A stretch of DNA of 12,366 nucleotides from NCBI GenBank assembly GCA_030152605.1, contig JASLJB010000306.1:1-12366 (forward strand), written 5' to 3'. Below, one piece after another: positions 1 through 6,783 of this stretch; the stretch's first letter is position 1; the number at the start of each line of letters is the position of its first letter. The DNA comes from Acinetobacter sp. GTDB lineage: Bacteria; Pseudomonadota; Gammaproteobacteria; Pseudomonadales; Moraxellaceae. A model generated the notes under the pieces. The model was not told where the DNA came from. It saw nothing but the letters and a program-made list of their open reading frames with translations, and did not search any database. The translations under genes and the position numbers were made by a program.

Positions 1-381
1 CTGCTGATCCAGCACCCAGACCTGATGCTGCCAACGGTTGGGGTCGGCTTGGCCATTGCTGGCGATACGATCCACATAGATCAGCACCTGACGGGTTGCC
101 ACATCACTGCTGCGTAGCGCCAATCGTTGACTCAGCGCAGCATCGGCATAGTAATATCCGAGCAGTAACAGTAAAATCAACACGGCACAGCGCCCACAGG
201 TCCATGCAGCGCAGATCAAAATGCGACGCTCAACATACAGGCCATAGCCACCCAAGCCCAATGCCAGCAACAGACACAGCAGATTGATGCCCACGATCGT
301 CGGTATCCAGTGCGCGACGTATGTCTGGCCCATGCTACTGATGCCGATGATCCAAGCCATGAGCAACAAGATTGAAGTCAT
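1..381 (-). CDS. comEC: ComEC/Rec2-type DNA internalisation protein, N-terminal part (cut by window edge)
   Basis: The minus strand reads open from an ATG at 381 to base 1 (127 codons, no stop), so this is the first part of a longer gene. The product begins with MTSILLLMAW and has two or three hydrophobic segments in its first ~80 residues. A soluble stretch with QVLIYVDRI and the end of the window follow. That layout fits the N-terminal DUF4131 region of ComEC, the inner-membrane channel that passes single-stranded DNA into the cytoplasm during natural transformation. Context agrees: in Pseudomonas a comEC homologue lies just downstream of the lol genes. The competence and nuclease-like domains would lie outside the window, so the call rests on the N-terminus and on synteny. 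The frame is closed upstream by a TAG, and no strong ribosome binding site is visible before the ATG. Confidence 0.72.
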   Translation of the reverse strand, partial: MTSILLLMAWIIGISSMGQTYVAHWIPTIVGINLLCLLLALGLGGYGLYVERRILICAAWTCGRCAVLILLLLLGYYYADAALSQRLALRSSDVATRQVLIYVDRIASNGQADPNRWQHQVWVLDQQ

Positions 382-510
382 TGCGGATACGTTGTTCCAG
401 AGTAGAGAAAGGCTGAATGAACAGAAAAGTGAAGATGGCTAAAATGAAAATTCAAAAACAAGGTGCAGAAAACCAAGTACAGAACACGAAAACAAAGCAC
501 AGAAAAAATT

Positions 511-532
511 AAAGCCCATCGAGATGGGCTTT
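511..532 (-). terminator. rho-independent terminator after lolD
   Basis: A 9-bp perfect stem (AAAGCCCAT / ATGGGCTTT) closes a 4-base loop. Read on the minus strand it is followed by AATTTTTT. It lies about 55 bp past the lolD stop and should end the lol transcript before comEC, which would then need its own promoter in the remaining ~130 bp. Confidence 0.8.
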
Positions 533-585
533 AACAATAACCTTGATCGGGTCGCGTGGCTTAAGCGACTAAAAGCATTTTGGGC

Positions 586-1290
586 CTAGCCCTCAACCCA
601 TAAACCATCTTCCATCAACAAAGTATGATCCGCTGATCGTGCCAATTGTTCATCATGGGTCACCACCAACATCGCCATATTGAACTCTTGCTGTAAATCG
701 GTCAGCAAACTAAAGATGGTGCTGGCGGTTTTACGGTCCAAGTTACCTGTCGGTTCATCGGCCATCATCAGCTTCGGCTGCGTCACCAACGCACGTGCCA
801 AAGCCACCCGTTGCCGTTCACCACCGGACAGCTCACCCGGTTTATGGGTCAAACGATGACTGAGGCCAACACGTTCCAGCAAATATTCAGCCCGTTGTTT
901 GGCTTCTTTATAACTGGCATTGCGACGCAGCATCAGCGGCATGGCGACATTTTCCAAGGCACTAAACTCTGGCAACAAATGATGAAACTGATAGACAAAG
1001 CCCAAGTGCTGATTACGCTGATAGCCACGTTCGGCTTCATTCAGATGATCAAAGCGCTGACCATTCAGAAACACCATGCCTTCAGTCGGACGGTCGAGAC
1101 CGCCCAAGATATGCAGCAAGGTGCTTTTACCTGAACCACTGGCACCGACGATCGATACAAACTCACCGGCATGCACTTTGAGCGAGATGCCTTTGATCAC
1201 TTCAACCGTTGATTTTCCATCGGTGAAATGCTTTTGGATATTTTTGGCTTCAAGCACCACAGGCTGATGCATAGCGACATTGTTATTCAT
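586..1290 (-). CDS. lolD: LolD, ATPase of the lipoprotein-releasing ABC transporter
   Basis: This 234-residue ABC ATPase powers extraction of outer-membrane lipoproteins from the inner membrane and their transfer to the periplasmic carrier LolA. Visible motifs are Walker A GASGSGKST (49-57), Q-loop Gln101, signature LSGGE (154-158), Walker B LMMADE (174-179) with DEPTGNLD, and the switch His212 in VVTHD. Length and the GGLDRPTEG region match the LolD/MacB branch. I chose the ATG at 1290 because GAGG lies 9 bases upstream of it and its start overlaps the end of the permease gene by 8 bp, suggesting translational coupling. The frame is open further upstream, but that stretch lies inside the permease gene. 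A second ATG at 1272 would give 228 residues but lacks a ribosome binding site. Confidence 0.93.
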   Translation of the reverse strand: MNNNVAMHQPVVLEAKNIQKHFTDGKSTVEVIKGISLKVHAGEFVSIVGASGSGKSTLLHILGGLDRPTEGMVFLNGQRFDHLNEAERGYQRNQHLGFVYQFHHLLPEFSALENVAMPLMLRRNASYKEAKQRAEYLLERVGLSHRLTHKPGELSGGERQRVALARALVTQPKLMMADEPTGNLDRKTASTIFSLLTDLQQEFNMAMLVVTHDEQLARSADHTLLMEDGLWVEG

Positions 1291-2518
1291 AGCGCAGTGC
1301 CTCGGCAGGTTGGATTTTGGCAGCACGTAAGGCTGGATAAATCGTGGCAAGGAAACTCAAAACCAAGGACAAACTCACAATCACCAGCACGTCTTGCCAT
1401 CTGAGATAAGACGGTAAGTAGTTAATAAAGTAAGCATCAAACAAATGCAGACCCAAGGTGTTGTTCAACCAGCCCATCACACTACTAATACTGCTGGCAA
1501 AAATAATCCCCAACACCGCACCGGCCAAGGTCCCGACCACACCGATCACGGTGCCTTGCACCATAAAGATCTTGGTGATGGTTGCAGGTGATGCACCGAG
1601 GGTACGTAAAATAGCAATATCTGATTTCTTGTCGGTCACCACCATCACCAAGGAAGAGACGATATTAAACGCCGCCACCAACACGATCAGGAACAGCAAT
1701 AGACTGACCATGGCCTTTTCCATCTGAATGGCGCTAAACAAGTTGCCGTGGGTATAGGTCCAATCGGATGGATAATACTGACCTGGCAATTCTCTCACCA
1801 CATCACTGGCAACTTGCGGTGCCAAAAAGATATTGTCCAACTTCATCCGAATCCCTTGCGCACCATCCGGTAGACGCAACAAAGTCGAGGCATCATTCAG
1901 TGCGATATAGCCCAAGGTTGAATCGACTTCAGCCCCAATACTAAACACACCGACGATCTTAAAGCGTTTAAAGCGCGGCACCACGCCGGCTGGCGATGGT
2001 GTGGCTTCTGGGAGGACCAAGGTCACATTGTCATTCAGGCGCAGACCGAGTGAATCCATCAATTGCTGACCGAGGACGATCCCAAATTCACCTTTTTTCA
2101 GTTGATTCAGACTGCCGCTGACCATGTGGTTTTGGATGATCGAAACTTTCTTTTCATATTCAGGTTCGATCCCGGTGACCATGATGCCCGCCACCTGTCC
2201 CTGTGCCGTGAGCATGCCCTGCAATTGGGTAAACGGTGCCACCCCTGTGACATGCGGATGCTTCTCAATTTTATTTGCAAGCACAGGCCAATCTGTTAAG
2301 ATTTGCGTCGAAGAAACAGTCGCCTGAGGCACCATTCCCAGCACTCTATTTTTCAATTCACGGTCAAAACCATTCATCACAGACAATACTGTAATCAAAA
2401 CGGCAACCCCTAAGGTCAGACCGATCATCGAAACTAAAGCAATAAAAGAAATAAAGTGATTACTACGCCGTGCGCGAGTATATCTCAACCCTATATACAG
2501 CGAGATAGGTTTAAACAT
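1283..2518 (-). CDS. lolC: LolC/LolE-type (LolF-like) permease of the lipoprotein-releasing transporter
   Basis: This 411-residue protein has the MacB/FtsX topology of the Lol permeases. There is one membrane segment near residues 24-48, a large periplasmic domain (~50-265), then three membrane segments (~270-295, ~322-345, ~376-398). The N-terminal SLYIGLRYTRARR and the cytoplasmic TDKKSDIAILRTLGAS (295-310) are typical coupling and family motifs. A proline-rich loop around 169-183, just before FKIVGVFS, sits where LolC carries the hook that binds LolA. The enzyme partner is LolD, encoded directly downstream with overlap. Only one permease gene is present, between the PilZ gene and lolD, and none follows lolD. 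That fits the single-permease LolDF arrangement described in some gammaproteobacteria, rather than the LolCDE set of E. coli, so lolE or lolF would be equally fair names. Confidence 0.9.
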   Translation of the reverse strand: MFKPISLYIGLRYTRARRSNHFISFIALVSMIGLTLGVAVLITVLSVMNGFDRELKNRVLGMVPQATVSSTQILTDWPVLANKIEKHPHVTGVAPFTQLQGMLTAQGQVAGIMVTGIEPEYEKKVSIIQNHMVSGSLNQLKKGEFGIVLGQQLMDSLGLRLNDNVTLVLPEATPSPAGVVPRFKRFKIVGVFSIGAEVDSTLGYIALNDASTLLRLPDGAQGIRMKLDNIFLAPQVASDVVRELPGQYYPSDWTYTHGNLFSAIQMEKAMVSLLLFLIVLVAAFNIVSSLVMVVTDKKSDIAILRTLGASPATITKIFMVQGTVIGVVGTLAGAVLGIIFASSISSVMGWLNNTLGLHLFDAYFINYLPSYLRWQDVLVIVSLSLVLSFLATIYPALRAAKIQPAEALRYE

Positions 2519-2542
2519 ACCAATCTAGTCCGAGGTGTTTTT

Positions 2543-3106
2543 ATGGAAGCTTTACAACATCAACATGCCACCACTGAACGTCGGGTGATGTCGCGTATTG
2601 ATGCTGCGTTAAGGATTAATTATCAGATCATTGCAGACGATGTCGCCCTGAATGACCCCTATGATCCAAATTTTGTTTTGCCGCGCTATTTTCTACTACT
2701 TGCCGAATTAGATCAATTTGATCATGCACTAGAATACGAATTAGAACAATTAAGTCAAAAGGATCAACAAATTGCCCGAATACTATCCTTATTCAACCAA
2801 AAACTAAACCTGATTACAGGGTCGCTCTACGATGCCACGGTACAAAGTTTGCTCCCCACCCCACAACAGGTGAATTTTTCAGAAAGTGGTTTAAGCTTTT
2901 TTAGCGATCTCAGCTTAAAACAAGGTACTTATTTGCATCTGACCTTGAGCCATCCTGAAAACTTTTTTCATATCGCCGCCACCGCCCAGATCGCCTATGC
3001 TGAACCGGATGTGCAAGGCCTATATCGAATCGGTGCCTACTTTGTGACTTTACACCCGCAGGACAAAGTTAAATTGGCCAAGTGTGTCGCCGATCATCTC
3101 TGCTAA
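2543..3106 (+). CDS. PilZ-domain protein with a long helical insertion (PA2989-like context)
   Basis: This 187-residue cytoplasmic protein carries the two cyclic-di-GMP-binding signatures of PilZ domains: RxxxR at Arg14-Arg18 (RRVMSR) and a D/NxSxxG motif as NFSESG at 111-116. Beta-rich sequence follows (GTYLHLTLSHP; YRIGAYFVTLHP). About 90 residues separate the motifs, far more than in a minimal PilZ domain, and residues ~45-103 look helical (FLLLAELDQFDHALEYELEQ). In Pseudomonas aeruginosa a PilZ protein, PA2989, is the neighbour of lolC, so the pairing appears conserved. Start ATG 2543 has GAGG at 2532-2535, 7 bases upstream; the longer open frame back to 2456 overlaps the permease gene and has no ribosome binding site. 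It probably is a c-di-GMP effector, but its target is unknown. Confidence 0.8.
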   Translation: MEALQHQHATTERRVMSRIDAALRINYQIIADDVALNDPYDPNFVLPRYFLLLAELDQFDHALEYELEQLSQKDQQIARILSLFNQKLNLITGSLYDATVQSLLPTPQQVNFSESGLSFFSDLSLKQGTYLHLTLSHPENFFHIAATAQIAYAEPDVQGLYRIGAYFVTLHPQDKVKLAKCVADHLC

Positions 3107-3130
3107 AAGCACGGCGGCGCGTTATGGGCT

Positions 3131-4054
3131 TTATTGACCCGTATCTGCCACCTTGATCCGGCGTTCTCGATTGCGACTGGCCTGCCAATCCTGATAAAAG
3201 TACAACAATACCCCCAAGATCAACACCACCGCGCCCACAAATACCCAGATGGTCGGATGTTCTTTGTTGAGCAAGGCACCAAATAACATCGCCAACATCG
3301 GCGTCATCACCGTGGTCAGCGACAGTGAGGCAGCTTTGATATTTTGCACCAACTTAAAGTAGCAGAACATCGCGATCACTGAGGCCATGACCACTGCATA
3401 TAACAGCGCCAGTGTGGCCTTGATATTCGGCATATGATCCGGCGCATAAGACCAAATAAATGGCAATAAAGCCATACAGAATAGCGTCGAAATCAAGATC
3501 GAACCGGTGGCTTGTGCAATCGGCTCCACCTGCGCGGCAATTTTCTTGACCCAAAAGATCGACAAAGCATAGTTAAACACGCTGATCAGCATCAGGCCAA
3601 TCCCAATCGGATTGATATGCTGCTCGGTATCTTGGCTCAGGCAGATCAATGCCAAGCCACAAATCGCCACCAACATGCCTGCCCATTGCATGCGATGTAA
3701 CTGCAGTCCAAAACCAAAACGTCCAATCAGACCTGCCATGATTGGTGCCAGACCAAACATCAGCGCCAACATCCCAGAACTCAGATATTGTGCTGCGGCA
3801 TAGGTAAAGACCTGTGAACCAAACAAGCTAAAGGCCCCAGCAAAATAACTGTAGAGCGCAACACGATGGGTGGGAAACTTAATCTTCAGCCCCCATAACA
3901 GCAGCGCTGCAATCGGCAGAGCCAAAAAGAAACGTAGCACCAGTGCCCACATCACATGTAGATCAGAGACACTCCAGATAATTGCCAGTGGCGTAGTCGA
4001 CCAGATGAAGACCAACAATAGATAGGTCAAGACGATATTGGTCTGCGAGGGCAT
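3131..4054 (-). CDS. EamA/DMT-superfamily transporter
   Basis: This is a 307-residue inner-membrane protein with about ten hydrophobic segments in two repeated halves (roughly 8-138 and 150-286). It starts with the family-typical N-terminal segment ending FIWSTTPLAI and ends in a basic, charged cytoplasmic tail. This is the double-EamA architecture of the drug/metabolite transporter superfamily, whose members mostly export amino acids, nucleobases or other small metabolites; the substrate cannot be read from the sequence. The gene faces the PilZ gene tail to tail with 24 bp between stops and no convincing hairpin there. A YaiI-family gene lies 105 bp upstream on the same strand, so the two could share a transcript. 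The start ATG has a modest GGAA 7-10 bases upstream. Confidence 0.88.
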   Translation of the reverse strand: MPSQTNIVLTYLLLVFIWSTTPLAIIWSVSDLHVMWALVLRFFLALPIAALLLWGLKIKFPTHRVALYSYFAGAFSLFGSQVFTYAAAQYLSSGMLALMFGLAPIMAGLIGRFGFGLQLHRMQWAGMLVAICGLALICLSQDTEQHINPIGIGLMLISVFNYALSIFWVKKIAAQVEPIAQATGSILISTLFCMALLPFIWSYAPDHMPNIKATLALLYAVVMASVIAMFCYFKLVQNIKAASLSLTTVMTPMLAMLFGALLNKEHPTIWVFVGAVVLILGVLLYFYQDWQASRNRERRIKVADTGQ

Positions 4055-4159
4055 GCTCAGGTTCCATAGTCAGGATTAAAAAAAAATATATCTTGCGTGT
4101 TGTAGGATCAGGTCTTGGATATGACCCAAACCCTACTGACTTCGCTACTGCTGATTTTC

Positions 4160-4645
4160 TTAGCTGCTGCTGGTTTTACGCTTTTGCTTCATGATGGTCT
4201 GATCCAGATGGCTGGAAAATTCACGCTTATCGCGCTCAGACAATGGTGCTGGTCCGCCCGTTTGCACCCCTGCACCGCGCAACGTATCCATAAAATCACG
4301 CAAATGTAAGCGCGCTTTAACGTTGGCTTCGGTATAGACCTCACCGCGTGGATTGATGGCAATTCCACCCTTTTCAATCACTTGTGCCGCCAATGGTATG
4401 TCTTGTGTAATGACAATATCATGACACTGCATGCGTTCAACGATTTCTTGGTCTGCCCGATCGGCGCCGCTGAGGACTTGAATAAAATTAATCCGGGTTG
4501 AAGGCCGAATCCCAATATCTTGGTTGGCCACAAATGAGACCTCTAAGGCATAGCGATCTGAGGCACGTAATATAATTTCTCTTAATATTTTAGGTAATGC
4601 ATCGGCATCGACCCAGAGTTTAAATCTCAGCACAGGTGAGCTCAT
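4160..4645 (-). CDS. YaiI/YqxD family protein (DUF188)
   Basis: This 161-residue protein shows the conserved blocks of the YaiI/YqxD family. WVDADALPK (11-19) carries the acidic pair, VITQDIPLA is in the middle, then NPRGEVYT. The C-terminal block RDFMDTLRGAG is followed by TGGPAP and a final DKREFSSHLD. The family has a PIN-like/NYN-like fold with clustered aspartates, so a nuclease role is suspected but, as far as I know, not established. Most members have Cys in the first block (VDADACP); here it is Leu. The lysine- and serine-rich tail (KQKRKTSSS) is likely disordered. The start has only a weak upstream ribosome binding site. It is transcribed toward the EamA-family gene. Confidence 0.88.
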   Translation of the reverse strand: MSSPVLRFKLWVDADALPKILREIILRASDRYALEVSFVANQDIGIRPSTRINFIQVLSGADRADQEIVERMQCHDIVITQDIPLAAQVIEKGGIAINPRGEVYTEANVKARLHLRDFMDTLRGAGVQTGGPAPLSERDKREFSSHLDQTIMKQKRKTSSS

Positions 4646-4707
4646 TCAAAAATGTAAATGCTAGTGTAACAAATGCCTTGCGCAATTCCTGCACGCCCAG
4701 ACCGATT

Positions 4708-4716
4708 TGTTAAAAT
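4708..4716 (+). promoter_or_regulatory. possible extended -10 element for the 319-residue gene
   Basis: TGTTAAAAT matches the extended -10 pattern TGnTATAAT well. The -35 region 17 bases upstream is poor. It would give a leader of about 125 bases before the ATG at 4847. The 4646-4846 spacer holds nothing else that I can name. Confidence 0.3.
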
Positions 4717-4846
4717 TTCTCCTGCAAGCCACAGTATGCCGGTGCTGAAAATTTACCCAATCTCAGTTAAATTACACAGCAGCACTTGAAATCAATCAAT
4801 TACCCTCGATTAATGTAACATGTCACTCAATTTTTAATTCGAGCAT

Positions 4847-5806
4847 ATGAACAATCAAAATAGACCAGAAACCATCGTTTTAGAAGATCAAAAATTTGGC
4901 AGCCACATCGAGCACTGGAGTTTGCTGACTGAACAGCCGACCACTGAAGTGCCGAAATGGCTGGGTCTGGCGCTCGACGCACCGATTATGCCGATGGGCC
5001 TATGTCAGCAAGAAGCCGACATGGACCCCAGTACTTGGTTGATTCAAGGTCCTGCTCAATTTGATATTCAATTTAATCAAGTCATCGCAGTTGAAAACAA
5101 CAAACCTCAGGCGGTCAAAACTGCATTTCCAAGCTTTAGCAGCCCCTATACCCTGAACGCCAGTATCAGCCGCATCATCACCTGCAACTCCAACACCCAA
5201 GCGGTATTACAATTACAACTCGACAACAACAGCATGGTCTATGCCTTTGACAGTCTGTATAGCGTCAATCATCAGCACTATCGCAAAGATCAGTCCTATC
5301 AGCTGCAACTCAATGCATGGGCTTATGCACTAGAAAAAGTCTCAGATCACGATCAGATCGTGGTGGATGATCACGCTTCAATCAAACATCATCGCGCACT
5401 GAATCAGATCTTGGCCGAGCATGATGGCGTTGCGCCGGATAACTTGCAGCAATTGATCGATGCTTGGGAACCGAAAACCGATGACGATCGCGCACCCGTG
5501 ACGGTAGATTTCTCGAAAATGGTGGCCTATTTATATGGCGAAACCATGGGCCAAGAAGATGAAGCCTGGTTCCAAGGCAAGATTGTGGGCAAAACCCAAT
5601 CTCAGTGTTTGGATCAAGACTACTGCCTCTATGATGTGACCTTGATCATGGAAGAAAACCAACCCGCTACCCTGATCCGCATCGCCACCCAAGATCCGCA
5701 GTTTAAAGATTTTGAGATCGGTCAATACATCCGTGGCAATATCTGGTTGCAAGCGCATGTCTTTGCACAAAGCAAAGTCGCAGCACCACAGGCAAGCACG
5801 ACCTAA
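4847..5806 (+). CDS. hypothetical protein of 319 residues, possible C-terminal beta-barrel domain
   Basis: I do not recognise this gene. The product is acidic and soluble, with no signal peptide and no membrane segment. Residues ~1-165 are beta-like (e.g. VLQLQLDNNSMVYAFDSLYSV and SYQLQLNAWAYALEK). A charged helical linker (~178-212, HRALNQILAEHD, LQQLIDAWEPK) leads to a second beta-like unit (~240-306) with WFQGKIVG, YDVTLIMEE, TLIRIATQD and GQYIRGNIWLQAHV. The spacing of strands and the late GQYIRGNIWL motif suggest a small barrel such as an OB fold, but this is inference. Coding character is good: a long frame with codon use like its neighbours. The ribosome binding site is weak (GAG only 3 bases before ATG). 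It is a single-gene unit: nothing lies within 200 bp upstream and a terminator follows directly. Confidence 0.85.
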   Translation: MNNQNRPETIVLEDQKFGSHIEHWSLLTEQPTTEVPKWLGLALDAPIMPMGLCQQEADMDPSTWLIQGPAQFDIQFNQVIAVENNKPQAVKTAFPSFSSPYTLNASISRIITCNSNTQAVLQLQLDNNSMVYAFDSLYSVNHQHYRKDQSYQLQLNAWAYALEKVSDHDQIVVDDHASIKHHRALNQILAEHDGVAPDNLQQLIDAWEPKTDDDRAPVTVDFSKMVAYLYGETMGQEDEAWFQGKIVGKTQSQCLDQDYCLYDVTLIMEENQPATLIRIATQDPQFKDFEIGQYIRGNIWLQAHVFAQSKVAAPQASTT

Positions 5807-5825
5807 TCCAAATTCAGATTTAGAC

Positions 5826-5868
5826 CCAGTTCTACGCATGTGACAACCGCGTAGCGCTGGTTTTTTTT
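5826..5868 (+). terminator. rho-independent terminator after the 319-residue gene
   Basis: CCAG...CTACGC (5826-5837) pairs with GCGTAG...CTGG (5849-5860), with a small internal mismatch and an 11-base loop, followed by eight T (5861-5868). It begins 20 bp past the stop at 5806. Confidence 0.75.
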
Positions 5869-5927
5869 GACTGATATATCTCATGCTGAGATTTAAACTT
5901 GGGCGCGTAGCAGAATCAGCGCTACAC
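5849..5927. repeat. inverted repeat spanning the terminator and the following spacer
   Basis: GCGTAGCGCTGG (5849-5860) is matched in inverted orientation by TCAGCGCTACAC (5916-5927), 10 of 12 positions, with a 9-base perfect core (GTAGCGCTG / CAGCGCTAC). A shorter related block, GCGTAGCAGAA at 5905-5915, is the near-inverse of TTCTACGC at 5830-5837. The result is two nested hairpin-like units in an extragenic spacer, as seen in REP-type elements. No second copy exists in this window, so the assignment to a repeat family is open. Confidence 0.45.
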
Positions 5928-6467
5928 ATTTCGCTTAAATTTTCGACATATTATTTAAATGCTCTATATAAAAAACAAGCCATCTAAATATTTTAATTAA
6001 AAACAGCACTCTAATTAGGCTTTGGATTTTATTTATACCAACGCACGATATATTTTAATTTTTCTTCACAGCGTCAAACTCATTCAACAGTTAATCAAAT
6101 CTTTGGATTCAATTTCCGCGCTTTACTCCCCAAGAATGCTTTCGCTTGAGCAAAACTTAAGCAAAAAAAGCCGATTTAAATCAATCTAAGTAAAATCAAT
6201 TCATTATATATACTGACTCAAATTTCCGACACTTTAATTAAATCTAAGATCGGTGAGCCGCACGGTATGTTGATGTTATCCACAGTATGCTCGACGATTT
6301 ATACAGTTTGAATTCAAAGATCGCCTAATTAAACTGCGTATGCATCGATATTATTTATTTGAGAATTTTAAATTAATCAGATTTACACTTTATTTAAAAC
6401 TGGAATTGTGCTAAAAATGAGCTCGATCAAATACGTTTAACAATAATTTTATAATCCAGGCTTCGTA
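5928..6467. other. AT-rich spacer of about 540 bp with no supported gene
   Basis: Three counted lines are 18-28% GC, far below the flanking genes. Only very short frames exist (the longest plus-strand ATG frame I found, at 6340, is about 24 codons). It holds a near-perfect direct repeat AAATTTTCGACA (5937-5948) / AAATTTCCGACA (6220-6231). A second, looser pair ending in ATCTAAG lies at 6175-6190 and 6233-6248. There is also one consensus DnaA box, TTATCCACA at 6276-6284, and a TATAAT at 6450-6455. The TATAAT is so close to the next ATG (6468) that it would give a nearly leaderless transcript, and no -35 is evident. Upstream regulatory DNA, an H-NS-type silenced stretch or decayed sequence are all possible. 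Confidence 0.6.
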
Positions 6468-6620
6468 ATGAAAATTATACCTGAACAATCGACAAGTTTA
6501 ATTCAACAAGACAGCAGCTTGAGCGCGCGTCTAAATAAAGTGGCCTGTGGCTTCTTTCTTTTGGGCATGTTTATCGCCGCAATGATTTTCCATTATTTGG
6601 GTATTTTCCCGACCAGCTAA
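6468..6620 (+). CDS. small single-span membrane peptide of 50 residues (hypothetical)
   Basis: The frame encodes 50 residues: a polar N-terminus of about 24 residues (MKIIPEQSTSLIQQ...), one hydrophobic segment at about 25-46 (VACGFFLLGMFIAAMIFHYL) with a Lys at its start, and a short tail (GIFPTS). Support: the frame is closed by a TAA at 6444, so the ATG is the first possible start; AGG lies 7 bases upstream of the ATG; and the GC content rises sharply from the spacer into this ORF. A terminator stands 80 bp downstream. I do not recognise the family. A small regulatory membrane protein or a type I toxin-like peptide would both fit, and it may equally be the remnant of a longer gene, because the DNA beyond the stop still looks coding in other frames. 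Confidence 0.5.
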   Translation: MKIIPEQSTSLIQQDSSLSARLNKVACGFFLLGMFIAAMIFHYLGIFPTS

Positions 6621-6701
6621 CTCATTTATTTGACCTTGACGCTGCGCCTGCGCGCTATTTGTCGCGTTTGCAATCGGTCTATTGCCTGAGCTTAGACCTA
6701 A

Positions 6702-6730
6702 AAAATCCCGCATGATTGATGCGGGATTTT
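6702..6730. terminator. bidirectional terminator between the small ORF and serC
   Basis: A perfect 12-bp stem (AAAATCCCGCAT / ATGCGGGATTTT) encloses a 5-base loop. On the minus strand it is followed by TTTTTT in total, suiting serC, whose stop is 54 bp away. On the plus strand it ends in TTTTGTT, suiting the small ORF. Confidence 0.88.
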
Positions 6731-6783
6731 GTTATGTCATTCAGCCTCAATCAGCACTAGATTGACTGATTATGGTGCTGGGC

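Noticed and set aside
96..287. Plus-strand 63-codon frame at the left end
   Set aside because: It is antisense to the comEC-type reading, which is open through the whole left edge and has the expected membrane segments.
433..510. Loose CAGAA/ACA-rich repetition downstream of lolD
   Set aside because: The units are poorly conserved and the period is irregular; AT-rich composition alone explains it.
3107..3130. Possible shared terminator between the PilZ gene and the EamA-family gene
   Set aside because: Only a loose AAAGC...GGCTTT pairing with a long loop is present and no T-run follows on either strand.
4115..4309. Plus-strand 64-codon frame with a hydrophobic N-terminus (MDMTQTLLTSLLLIFLAAAG)
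   Set aside because: Most of it is antisense to the DUF188 gene, whose reading is well supported by family motifs. It has no ribosome binding site, and the hydrophobic look comes from the antisense of the Lys/Ser-rich tail.
5531..5929. Minus-strand 132-codon frame over the end of the 319-residue gene
   Set aside because: It runs through the terminator hairpin and is antisense to a better-supported frame; its start has no ribosome binding site.
6276..6284. Perfect DnaA box as a sign of a replication origin
   Set aside because: Only one consensus box is seen in the spacer (plus a one-mismatch TTCTTCACA at 6062-6070), with no box cluster and no dnaA, dnaN, parAB or rep gene. It is kept only as a minor observation.
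6531..6713. Minus-strand 60-codon frame antisense to the small ORF
   Set aside because: It begins inside the bidirectional terminator stem, has no ribosome binding site, and its composition is unlike a folded protein.
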